From: Chloroflexi bacterium HGW-Chloroflexi-6
Lineage (GTDB): Bacteria; Chloroflexota; Anaerolineae; Anaerolineales; Villigracilaceae
Reading direction: 5' to 3'
DNA length: 64,000 nucleotides
Assembly: GCA_002840685.1 (NCBI GenBank)
Contig: PHBU01000025.1
Location: 1 to 64,000 of the forward strand
Under the pieces are notes generated by a model. It worked only from the letters and a program-made list of their open reading frames with translations. It had not been told where the DNA came from and did no database searches. Both the position numbers and the translations under genes were made by a program. Shown piece by piece: positions 47,270 through 54,502 of this stretch. Position 1 is the first letter of the stretch; each line of letters begins with the position of its first letter.

Positions 47270-48361
47270 ATGCCCCTTGCTTTGCAATCTCAACCTATGC
47301 TCACTCGCCAGACACGGATCGACTATCTTGACATTGCCAAAGGGATTGGTATCCTGCTGGTGGTGATGGGGCATAATGACTTTTCGCTGATTTCCCCCTT
47401 CTTTTTCAAGTTGATCTACTCCTTCCACATGCCACTCTTCTTTTTCATGTCAGGCATCTTTTTCAAGCCCGATTTATCCTTTTTGACTCTGCTCCGCCAC
47501 CGCTTTGATAGCGTGCTCAGACCTTATATTTTCATTATTTTGCTGATTTTCTTTGCCACCTTATCCTTTACTAAAGTGGATTTTGTCCATGCCGCCAGCC
47601 GCTTCATCAAGGCGCTGTATGGGAACGGGCACTATCTGGATTGGGTGCAATTGTGGTTTCTACCGCACTTGTTTGTTGTCAGCCTGTTTGCATTCTTGTT
47701 TTTCAAATTGGTTCACCGAAGCGGTATTCCCTGGCTGAAATGGGCACTTTTGGTGGCTGCTCAGGTTGTGGGTGTTTTAAGTATCTCCGCATTTTGGCCG
47801 TTCACGCTCAATTTTTTCGGACGACAGTTGACGGTCTTTGGATTGCCTTTCAGTCTGGATCTGGTTTTCATCAGCGGATTTTTCTTTATCCTGGGCTGCG
47901 AGCTGTTTAAAAAATTCCCCGTTACCTTATTCCAGAAGCCGCAAGTGTTACTTTTTCTCGGACTTTTGCTCTCGCTCCTCGTCTGGTTCTTTCCTCCCAC
48001 GATCGATTTTAATATCCGCCAGTTTGATGCGTTGTTCTTGAATACGCTGGAGGCTCTGTTGGGAATCGCCTTCACCCTTTCCCTGGCATTACAAATCGAA
48101 CGCATGGCTCGGTTGGCGGCGATTTTCAAATATATCGGACGGGCTTCACTCATCATCTTGCTCTTTCAGGTACCCATCCAGGCATTCTGGAGTGACAAAG
48201 TTTTTGCCCTGACCGGTAACTTTCCCAGCGCTTATTGGATTGGCTTCCTGGCCGGGGTTATTGGCCCCCTGACGATTAATGCGCTCTTCATCCAACCGAA
48301 TCCGGTGGTCGGGATGTGGTTTGGACAAAAAAAGTGCGCAACAGCTCCTGCTAACGATTAA
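47270..48361 (+). CDS. Acyltransferase 3 family membrane protein
   Basis: A 363-residue protein with about ten membrane helices. The N-terminal YLDIAKGIGILLVVMGH and the next helix FHMPLFFFMSGIFF are the signatures of acyltransferase 3 (OafA/fucose 4-O-acetylase type) proteins, with His in the MGH motif. It acylates extracellular polysaccharide or similar. AAGGA sits 6 bases before the ATG. It seems unrelated to copper and may be a passenger of the island. Confidence 0.85.
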   Translation: MPLALQSQPMLTRQTRIDYLDIAKGIGILLVVMGHNDFSLISPFFFKLIYSFHMPLFFFMSGIFFKPDLSFLTLLRHRFDSVLRPYIFIILLIFFATLSFTKVDFVHAASRFIKALYGNGHYLDWVQLWFLPHLFVVSLFAFLFFKLVHRSGIPWLKWALLVAAQVVGVLSISAFWPFTLNFFGRQLTVFGLPFSLDLVFISGFFFILGCELFKKFPVTLFQKPQVLLFLGLLLSLLVWFFPPTIDFNIRQFDALFLNTLEALLGIAFTLSLALQIERMARLAAIFKYIGRASLIILLFQVPIQAFWSDKVFALTGNFPSAYWIGFLAGVIGPLTINALFIQPNPVVGMWFGQKKCATAPAND

Positions 48362-48479
48362 TGCGGTGGTGTGTTTTGTGCGTGCGATGTGGTCATTCTT
48401 TATAGGCCCTTTTCTCATCCTTCACAAAGCCTTTACATTGGCGGATTATGATAGAGAAAATTGAAATGGAGATAAAAAA

Positions 48480-48821
48480 ATGAAAAACACTTGGAAATGG
48501 ATTCTCGGTATTGCCTTGGTGCTGGTTTTGTTTTTTGGACCTTATCTGTTCCAACTCGCATTCCCGACAATGGGATACGGCTACGGAATGATGGGCTCCG
48601 GTCGCGGTGGAATGATGGGCGGTTTTGGCTTTTTCCCCTTTGGGATGGGGCTGATGTGGCTTGTTCCCCTAGGAATCATCGTGCTGGTTGCGCTTGGCAT
48701 TGTTTGGTTGATAAATAACATCAACGGCCCCAAAACTGGTCAGGGGCGGGTTTGTCCCTCGTGCGGGAAGCCTGCCCAGGCAGATTGGAAAACCTGCCCA
48801 TACTGCGGAAATGGCCTATAA
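48480..48821 (+). CDS. Met/Gly-rich membrane protein with C-terminal zinc ribbon
   Basis: A 113-residue protein: helix 1 at residues 8-28, a Met/Gly-rich segment (MGYGYGMMGSGRGGMMGG), helix 2 at 57-79 and a zinc ribbon with C92, C95, C106 and C109. Met-rich segments often bind Cu+. Its first half resembles 11828-12250. GGAG precedes the ATG. Function unknown; copper handling is a guess. Confidence 0.65.
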   Translation: MKNTWKWILGIALVLVLFFGPYLFQLAFPTMGYGYGMMGSGRGGMMGGFGFFPFGMGLMWLVPLGIIVLVALGIVWLINNINGPKTGQGRVCPSCGKPAQADWKTCPYCGNGL

Positions 48822-48844
48822 ATTCTTGATCGATATAAATCGAC

Positions 48845-48886
48845 AAATAAAGAGCAAGCCTGTTTTGTGAGGCTTGCTCTTTATTT
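48845..48886. terminator. Bidirectional terminator between convergent genes
   Basis: The stem AAATAAAGAGCAAGCC / GGCTTGCTCTTTATTT serves both the zinc-ribbon gene (+) and the DUF1573-like gene (-). Confidence 0.88.
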
Positions 48887-48902
48887 TATACATTTGGTTA
48901 AG

Positions 48903-49364
48903 TTACGGTATCCAATTGGACAACACATTCACCACTTTATCCGGTTGGGCCGGGTCGTTGGTGATGAGATGTACGCCGAAATTATGCGGTCCGTCCATGC
49001 CTTCATGCATCATGAAAACGCTGGATTCAACGATCGTGCTTTCGCCAGGCTTGAGAACCATCGAACCGATGGTTAATTCCGGAGGTCAGCACCCCTCCAA
49101 TACCTGGATATATGGCTTCTCTTTGAAGCGCAATACACCATCGCCAGTGTTGGTAACCTTGATGGCAAATGTTTTTTCCACGTTGAACTTGACATCGCCA
49201 TAATCAATTGTCTCCTGGTCAACCACCAGTTTAGGTGTGCCGCCGCCATCACTACCCCCCAGTGCGAAAAAGATCGCTACGGCGATCAGCAGGGCACCAC
49301 TAATGACGAGTGCAATTAGCGGTGTGGGTAATTTCGTTTGCTGTTTGCGTTTTCTTTTGTTCAC
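48903..49364 (-). CDS. DUF1573-like membrane-anchored protein, candidate selenoprotein
   Basis: If the TGA at 49086-49088 is read as selenocysteine the protein has 153 residues: a basic N-terminus, one membrane helix (about 14-35), then an Ig-like DUF1573-type domain (LVVDQETIDYGDVKF, KVTNTGDGVLRF) reaching VLEGC-U-PPELTIG at residues 89-99 and continuing LKPGESTIVES to NVLSNWIP. The residue before is Cys92, giving a Cys-Sec pair. A SECIS-like hairpin follows the TGA. If TGA is a true stop, a 92-residue truncated product results. It is the last gene of a copper-linked operon, 9 bases after the previous stop. Confidence 0.65.
49056..49074 (-). promoter_or_regulatory. SECIS-like stem-loop after the in-frame TGA
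   Basis: On the minus strand, 11 bases after the TGA, AACCATCG and CGATGGTT form a perfect 8-bp stem around GTT, so the apical loop starts 19 bases after the TGA with a G first. This fits the distance and loop pattern described for bacterial SECIS elements. The score was not computed. Confidence 0.5.
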
Positions 49365-49373
49365 GAGTACCTC

Positions 49374-50357
49374 CTATTTTGGATAATCAAACTGGAATGA
49401 GTACAAGTAGGCGATCACATTCCAGATTTGTTCATGGGTAAAAATGCTGCCCCACATGGGCATGCCCGTTCCCATGCCACCACGCAGGATTTTGCCCTGC
49501 AAAAGCGCTGGGCTCGCCCCCAACATTCGCTGCGGGTTCGTAAAGTCGGCAGGGGTTTGCATGGACATAGCCATATCGCCGTTAATGGTTTGCATCGAGG
49601 CGGCCCCAGCGGCAGCCAAATCGTCGGCAAAGACGCCGTTACCGCCGCCAAATTCATCGTGACAAGCGGCACAGTTCTGCGCATAAAGTTGTTTGCCTTC
49701 CGCCAGTCCTGCCGGGGTGGAATTGGCCTGCCAGATGGCAGACACCACATCCCACCGCTGGGAAGTGCTCAAGCTGGTGAAACGTAAATCGTCAAAGAGT
49801 TGGTATGGGGAGTGAGAGCGATAGTAATCCGGGGTGGTAAGTTGGGAAATGGATAAAGTGCTCGCTAACTCCTGACCGTTAACGGCGGATGGGGGACTAG
49901 AGGGCACCAGCGGCGCATTGTGCGGTGCATCCAGGTTGAGGCCCAGGGTTACATACAGCGGTTTGGTGGCTGATTCGAGCGAAGTTGTAGAGCCAGTTAC
50001 CTCAATTGTGCCGCGCATCCGCCAGTGATTCAGCCCGCACCAGCGGGTGCAGAAAAAAGTATAAATCCCCGGCTTGTCGAAAGTCAGCGTGGTCTCGCTC
50101 ACTTTGCCAGGTTCAATGTCCACCGGCTGCATATCCATCTGCCCCACAGCAAAACCGTGCATGACATCATCGGATGTGAATTTCAGATGCAGGGGCTCGC
50201 CCACTTTTGCTTGGAGGACATTGGGACTCCAGCCGCCGTTTTCGGCGATTTTGGCATGGATGAGCGGGGTCTGTGCCCAAAGCGCTAGTGGGAGGGCAAT
50301 CACCCCGAGGCTGAAGACCGTGATGATGATGCGGGTGAGGAGTTCCGAGTGTTTCAT
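49374..50357 (-). CDS. CuA-domain and cytochrome c fusion protein
   Basis: A 327-residue exported protein. The N-terminal helix (8-28) is a signal or anchor. A cupredoxin domain carries the full CuA ligand set H67, C103, C107, H111 and M114 (FFCTRWCGLNHWRM), as in cytochrome oxidase subunit II and N2O reductase. A c-type heme domain follows with C229-AA-C232-H233 and a later GMPMWG axial Met. It should pass electrons from CuA to heme or the reverse in the periplasm. The ATG at 50357 overlaps the upstream stop (ATGA). Confidence 0.85.
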   Translation of the reverse strand: MKHSELLTRIIITVFSLGVIALPLALWAQTPLIHAKIAENGGWSPNVLQAKVGEPLHLKFTSDDVMHGFAVGQMDMQPVDIEPGKVSETTLTFDKPGIYTFFCTRWCGLNHWRMRGTIEVTGSTTSLESATKPLYVTLGLNLDAPHNAPLVPSSPPSAVNGQELASTLSISQLTTPDYYRSHSPYQLFDDLRFTSLSTSQRWDVVSAIWQANSTPAGLAEGKQLYAQNCAACHDEFGGGNGVFADDLAAAGAASMQTINGDMAMSMQTPADFTNPQRMLGASPALLQGKILRGGMGTGMPMWGSIFTHEQIWNVIAYLYSFQFDYPK

Positions 50358-51688
50358 AGTAGCAACCAGAGCATGGCGAAAGTGGTAAGGAGACAATAAA
50401 CCATAACCGGTGCTGGTGAAATCCCTGCTTGCGGGGCAGATTTCTGCGCGGTGCGCGCCGACCAGGCCAGCCCACCAATCAGCACCAGTGTTTGGGCGGG
50501 AGTGACCAGCGACGATAGCATGGGCTGCCAGGCGGTGGCCGCCGTACCAAACAAGTTCCAGCCCAACCCCATTGGGTCAGAGATGGCGGCGAAAATGTAG
50601 GTGGCGTTAGTCAGCACGAAGGACAGGCTGAAAGCTACCCAAAACATCAATCCAAGTGGGATGAGGGCGGTGGCCGCGGTGGCAAACTGTTTGCCGGTTG
50701 GACTTGTTTTTATATCGCCAAATTTAACTGATAGCCAGAACAGCCCCGGCAGGAGGCCAAAAATAACCGCCAGAAAACCGGCTGCATATCCGAACCAGGC
50801 TGGAGAGAAGACATTGTAAGCTGCCAGTTTCACCGCACCATTGGAGCCCATCAGCACATAGGCATAGACCAGCGCCGCCCCGAGCATGATAAAGGCTTTG
50901 AAAGTTTCATCCAGTTTGGCCGAGGGTTTGGCGAGGTCGGCTGAGAATGGGCGCAGGTTAAGGGCGATGTTATCGTGCGGGCAGGTTCGAATGCACTCCA
51001 TGCACAACCCGCAGTACGTGTTCTTGGTCAGCCCACCGGGGAATACATCCCAGGGGCAGCCGGAGCCGAGTTCGGAGCCGTTGTAGCAGGGTTTGCCCAC
51101 ACATTGTGCGCAAACGTTTTTGTTTTTTACGCGCAGTTCAAGTGGGGCGGTCTGGGCATATAAACCAATAAACCCACCTACCGGGCAGAGATAGCGACAA
51201 AAAGCGCGGCGTTCAAAAACCATGCTCAAGCCAATGGCAAGGAACAACATGGCCGCCAGTACAACGGAGGTCACTACCGGGGTGGTCAGGATCACGGATG
51301 AGAATAATGCCACCAGCGTGAAAGAAATATTCTGCATCCACATATTGCGAAACTTGGCCGGAACACGCAGATTTAACCACTTGGGTGTTTTTTTTGCTGG
51401 CTCAAGTACAGCCCCGCGCTGAAGCCAATCTCCGACCACCGGAATGGGACACACGCCACACCAGCCGCGCCCGAAAAACGGAACGGCAACCAGGATAAGA
51501 ATGGCCCACCAGGCGATCCAAACGAAAACGATGCTGAAGTTATGGCTTCCGACTGGCGTGCCGACCAACCCAGCCACAATTGCAAACAAGAATCCCGCCA
51601 ACATGAGCACAAAGATCACCAGTTGAGGGTAGCGGTTCTTGAGCAGGTTTTTTATGAGTGGGAAGCGGGTAAGTTCGAATTTGCTCAT
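50354..51688 (-). CDS. NapH/NosR-like 4Fe-4S membrane protein (copy 1)
   Basis: A protein of about 444 residues with several membrane helices. A CGVCPIPVVGDW loop (CxxCP), RAFCRYLCPVGG, and C-terminal Fe-S motifs CAQCVGKPC and CGLCMECIRTCPHD match the NapH/NosR/CcoG-type quinol-linked ferredoxins. It likely takes electrons from the quinone pool to a periplasmic acceptor. It lies between two CuA proteins, which are probable partners. The start at 51688 is chosen because the frame upstream would overlap the preceding gene. Confidence 0.82.
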   Translation of the reverse strand: MSKFELTRFPLIKNLLKNRYPQLVIFVLMLAGFLFAIVAGLVGTPVGSHNFSIVFVWIAWWAILILVAVPFFGRGWCGVCPIPVVGDWLQRGAVLEPAKKTPKWLNLRVPAKFRNMWMQNISFTLVALFSSVILTTPVVTSVVLAAMLFLAIGLSMVFERRAFCRYLCPVGGFIGLYAQTAPLELRVKNKNVCAQCVGKPCYNGSELGSGCPWDVFPGGLTKNTYCGLCMECIRTCPHDNIALNLRPFSADLAKPSAKLDETFKAFIMLGAALVYAYVLMGSNGAVKLAAYNVFSPAWFGYAAGFLAVIFGLLPGLFWLSVKFGDIKTSPTGKQFATAATALIPLGLMFWVAFSLSFVLTNATYIFAAISDPMGLGWNLFGTAATAWQPMLSSLVTPAQTLVLIGGLAWSARTAQKSAPQAGISPAPVMVYCLLTTFAMLWLLL

Positions 51689-51698
51689 AGGGATTTCA

Positions 51699-52148
51699 TC
51701 ATTCCACTTTCGTTGTACGCGCCAAAACGAAAACGGAAAAAATACCGAGAGAGGCAAGCGCTATTGAGCGATAAAGCCAGGTGTTCGCACCAACATTTAA
51801 TTTACCTATCATGAATGGGTGCATCGCCCCACAAGTGACGTTGCATCTCAGTCGAAAAGCGCCGGCTTTATCGGCGACAAAAGTCAGGGTGGCGGTTTGG
51901 CCGGGATCGGCCTTGACAGAGAGGCCGTATCCATCCACATACAAACCATGTACCACGTCCGTACTGACCAGTTCAATCGTTACCCTGTCACCGGGATTGA
52001 CATTGATTTCGCCAGGTTGATAAGCAAATTGACTGGCCTCTACGCGGAAGCTCCGGTTAATCGGTGTGCTGATGTGGGCTGGCAGCGGCGCAAAGGCCAC
52101 CACCAGTCCAGTCAGCAAGAGGAGAAGGAGAATTGCACGCGAACGCAT
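51699..52148 (-). CDS. CuA-type cupredoxin membrane protein
   Basis: A 149-residue protein with an N-terminal signal/anchor helix, a cupredoxin domain and a C-terminal membrane helix (about 124-143). CuA ligands are H67, C102, C106, H110 and M113 (CNVTCGAMHPFM), with the same C-x3-C-x3-H-x2-M spacing as 49374-50357. It resembles a free-standing subunit-II domain. Immediately followed by the NapH-like gene. Confidence 0.85.
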   Translation of the reverse strand: MRSRAILLLLLLTGLVVAFAPLPAHISTPINRSFRVEASQFAYQPGEINVNPGDRVTIELVSTDVVHGLYVDGYGLSVKADPGQTATLTFVADKAGAFRLRCNVTCGAMHPFMIGKLNVGANTWLYRSIALASLGIFSVFVLARTTKVE

Positions 52149-52154
52149 GATCGG

Positions 52155-52592
52155 TTACTTAATGTTGGATGTTCCGTACTTTGAGTAGGTTGAGTCAACC
52201 ACGGCGCGGATCTCATCCGGACTCTTGCCATCCTTCAACATCCGCATTGTATCCAGCGTAATGTCCACACACAGAGAGCAGCCGAGCGCGTGATTGTCGT
52301 AGGTGATTGCGCCCTTGTCGTCCACACCTGAGACGTAACAGGCATAGTTCGAAGTGTGTCCGATATCGCCGCAGCCGCAGTAGCAAGGGATTTGTTTCAT
52401 CACCTCCGGGTTGGCAACGGCAAACTGATAGGCTTGCTGAACGCTGATCGGCGCGTTCTGGACTTCAGCGGGCATCCCGGACATCGGAGCCATGCTGAGA
52501 TCTGCATTATCTTGGGCTGCAGAACAGGCGGGCAGGAATGCCAAGAATAAAATTGCGATCATAGCTGAAAACAAGATTTGGGGTTTGAACAT
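52155..52592 (-). CDS. PCYCGC-motif lipoprotein
   Basis: A 145-residue lipoprotein with lipidated C23 (FLPACSA). The name-giving motif has C70, C72 and C74 (PCYCGCG), and C85, C105 and C108 (CSLCVD) complete a six-Cys set. Family members are found near copper and respiratory genes but have no proven role; metal or redox work is likely. GGAG stands before the ATG at 52592. Confidence 0.85.
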   Translation of the reverse strand: MFKPQILFSAMIAILFLAFLPACSAAQDNADLSMAPMSGMPAEVQNAPISVQQAYQFAVANPEVMKQIPCYCGCGDIGHTSNYACYVSGVDDKGAITYDNHALGCSLCVDITLDTMRMLKDGKSPDEIRAVVDSTYSKYGTSNIK

Positions 52593-52717
52593 ACGCGCTT
52601 CTCCAAACTGAATGATTTTGGTTGTGATGGTTATTACAAAGCTAATCTTATCGGGGAATCGCGTACCAGGGGAGCGTATTATGGCGGTGGGGGCCATAGA
52701 AGACAACTGCTTTTCTG

Positions 52718-52933
52718 CTAAATTACATCCCCACGCCAGCGGTACCAGAACCAGCCCACAAAGAATCCGGCGACCGCTCCAAGCAGGCCCGAGGCCCAAT
52801 AAATGGGATGAGAGTATCCATCCAGGGCGATCCTGCCAATCATGTAACCAAGAAATCCGGTCCCGATCATCCCAACATAGACAACCACCGGCCACTCTTT
52901 TTGGGCGATAGCCTTCGGCTGTTTGTCAGTCAT
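52718..52933 (-). CDS. Small two-helix membrane protein
   Basis: A 71-residue protein with two hydrophobic helices (about 16-36 and 44-65) and no motif. It shares a 4-base ATGA overlap with the HMA gene upstream, so it is translated with the cluster. Unknown. Confidence 0.65.
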   Translation of the reverse strand: MTDKQPKAIAQKEWPVVVYVGMIGTGFLGYMIGRIALDGYSHPIYWASGLLGAVAGFFVGWFWYRWRGDVI

Positions 52934-53250
52934 AGTGGCTCCGATTGAGTTGCAGAATCAAGAAACATGGCGATATATTTGTGATGATCTCCGTCTCCAG
53001 CCTGGGCAACTGCCTGAAGTAAAGCAGGCAGGGAAGCCAGGTTTTGGCTGTATTCCACGGAAGCAAAACCGGTTGCTTGATCCACATCTGCCTCCACTAC
53101 ACCAGTCAGGGCCAGCAGGGCATTGCGCACACGGGTGGCGCAATTGACACACCCCATGCCCCAGATTGCCAGTCCCACAGTGGTTAAACTCTGGAGTTCA
53201 TCAATGGTGGTGAATTTTTGAATTGGTTCTACGTGACAATTTGCGTTCAT
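52930..53250 (-). CDS. HMA-domain copper chaperone-like protein
   Basis: A 106-residue protein with a heavy-metal-associated fold: GMGCVNCATRV (C34, C37) then VEADVDQATGFASVEY. CopZ-like proteins carry Cu+ to a P-type ATPase or transcription factor. The N-terminal 25 residues with Cys5 and His6 are extra. The copA gene lies 5 kb upstream in the same orientation. Confidence 0.82.
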   Translation of the reverse strand: MNANCHVEPIQKFTTIDELQSLTTVGLAIWGMGCVNCATRVRNALLALTGVVEADVDQATGFASVEYSQNLASLPALLQAVAQAGDGDHHKYIAMFLDSATQSEPL

Positions 53251-53272
53251 TTTTAGTTTCCTGTTGATTTTG

Positions 53273-54064
53273 TTATACGGCAGAAACCTTGGAGCGAGCC
53301 GAAAGCGTCATTCTGGCAAGCAGCACCAAAGCAATCGCCAGCGATATAAGCGCAATGATTTGAGATTGTGTCAGACCAAACGCCAGAATTTGATAGGAAC
53401 TCGTAAAAGCCAGGAAAAATCGTTCAAGACTGTACAGGGCGAGATAAATCAGGAACAGTAAACCATCCGGCAGGTTGCGTTTGCGTAGTTGCCAGAGCAG
53501 GGCGAAAATTCCCAGGTTAACAACTAACTCGTAGACAGGCATCGGAGTGTAGTAGACACCCAATTTCGGTACCAACGCATTGGGGCTGGTATAGGCAAAG
53601 CCAAACGGCCCAGTGGTGGGTTTGCCCATCGCATCACCCGTGATGACGCAGGCTATCCGGCCAATGGCTTGAGCCAGCACCAAACCGGGAGCGCCAGAAT
53701 CTAATAATTTTGAGAATTTCCAGCCATGCTTCCCGGCTAGAATCGCGGCAGCCAACAATCCGCCCGCTACGCCGCCCCAGATCGCCAGCCCACCTTCCCA
53801 GATGTATAATGCGCGAATGGGATTGGACGCAAACTCATCTGCCCAGTGATCGAGCACGTGAAACAACCGTGCGCCCAGCAGCCCAGCCATCACAATCCAG
53901 ATGGCAATATCATAGATTTGTTCTTTCTTGAAGCCTTTACGTTCGGCTTCGCGCGCCGTGAGCCAGATTCCAATAACCATGGCGAGCATCAAGATCAAGC
54001 TGTACCAGCGGAATGTCAAAGGTCCAAAACTAAAAATAATCGGGTCAATGCTGATCGTTAACAT
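53273..54064 (-). CDS. lgt: Prolipoprotein diacylglyceryl transferase
   Basis: A 263-residue, seven-helix enzyme that attaches diacylglycerol to lipobox Cys. The HGGLAIWGG-like stretch appears as WEGGLAIWGG, and the substrate-binding GRIACVITGDAMG (GRxxNFxNxE region) is altered, with Asn replaced by Val/Thr-type residues, so activity may differ from canonical Lgt. The start at 54064 is used rather than one 15 bases earlier. Its presence in a cluster with several lipoproteins suggests dedicated processing; a housekeeping copy likely exists elsewhere. Confidence 0.85.
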   Translation of the reverse strand: MLTISIDPIIFSFGPLTFRWYSLILMLAMVIGIWLTAREAERKGFKKEQIYDIAIWIVMAGLLGARLFHVLDHWADEFASNPIRALYIWEGGLAIWGGVAGGLLAAAILAGKHGWKFSKLLDSGAPGLVLAQAIGRIACVITGDAMGKPTTGPFGFAYTSPNALVPKLGVYYTPMPVYELVVNLGIFALLWQLRKRNLPDGLLFLIYLALYSLERFFLAFTSSYQILAFGLTQSQIIALISLAIALVLLARMTLSARSKVSAV

Positions 54065-54084
54065 GCGAAACACTTTCAATAAAA

Positions 54085-54120
54085 TTTTAAGGGACAGTCC
54101 GCAAGGACTGCCCCTTAAAA
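54085..54120 (-). terminator. Terminator after the YHS gene
   Basis: The stem TTTTAAGGG-A-CAGTCC / GGACTG-C-CCCTTAAAA with a GCAA loop sits 4 bases beyond the YHS stop. Readthrough would be needed for the lgt operon to share this promoter. Confidence 0.8.
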
Positions 54121-54124
54121 TAGG

Positions 54125-54301
54125 TTAGTGGTGAGCGTGTTCATCACCATGGCTTGCGGCTTTGACATACTTGCCGGGTTCCTGATCGAAGGCTTTCTTG
54201 CAGCCAAGCGCGCAGAAATAGTAGGTCTGACCTTGATACTCGGACTTGCCAGCAGCAGTCTTAGGGTCAATCTCCATGCCACAAACGGGGTCTTTTACCA
54301 T
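54125..54301 (-). CDS. YHS-domain protein
   Basis: A 58-residue protein, translated here by eye: VKDPVCGMEIDPKTA, then YYFCALGCKKAFDQ and a His-rich end (HGDEHAHH). C7, C30 and C34 are the YHS metal residues. AAAGGAG lies 7 bases before the ATG. YHS domains bind copper or other soft metals. The N-terminal YHS of CopA here is a close relative (KDPICGMEIDPKTA). Its promoter has the dyad at 54392-54409. Confidence 0.92.
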   Translation of the reverse strand: MVKDPVCGMEIDPKTAAGKSEYQGQTYYFCALGCKKAFDQEPGKYVKAASHGDEHAHH

Positions 54302-54340
54302 GTGTTTTCTCCTTTGTTGTAAATCGGATTTTCATACATC

Positions 54341-54409
54341 AGTTTACGCCAAGGATCAATCGACAGACAGCGCCATCTGTCGTATTTTTATATAGGCAAT
54401 TCTGCTTGT
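54341..54409 (-). promoter_or_regulatory. Dyad-45 bp-TAAACT promoter of the YHS gene
   Basis: On the + strand, ATAGGC (54392-54397), six bases, then GCTTGT (54404-54409) form a dyad with a degraded distal half. On the minus strand TAAACT lies at 54346-54341, exactly 45 bp from the conserved half. Same layout as at 46761 and 60589. Confidence 0.6.
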
Positions 54410-54443
54410 TTTGCAAGAAGGCTAACCCGGAAAGAATAAAAAG

Positions 54444-54477
54444 CACCCAATGGCTGATCTAGAAAAGCCATTGGGTG
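54444..54477 (-). terminator. Terminator of the NapH-like/FixH-like operon
   Basis: The stem CACCCAATGGCT / AGCCATTGGGTG followed by CTTTTT on the minus strand. Confidence 0.85.
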
Positions 54478-54502
54478 TCAGGCAACCACTAAAATTGTTT
54501 TC

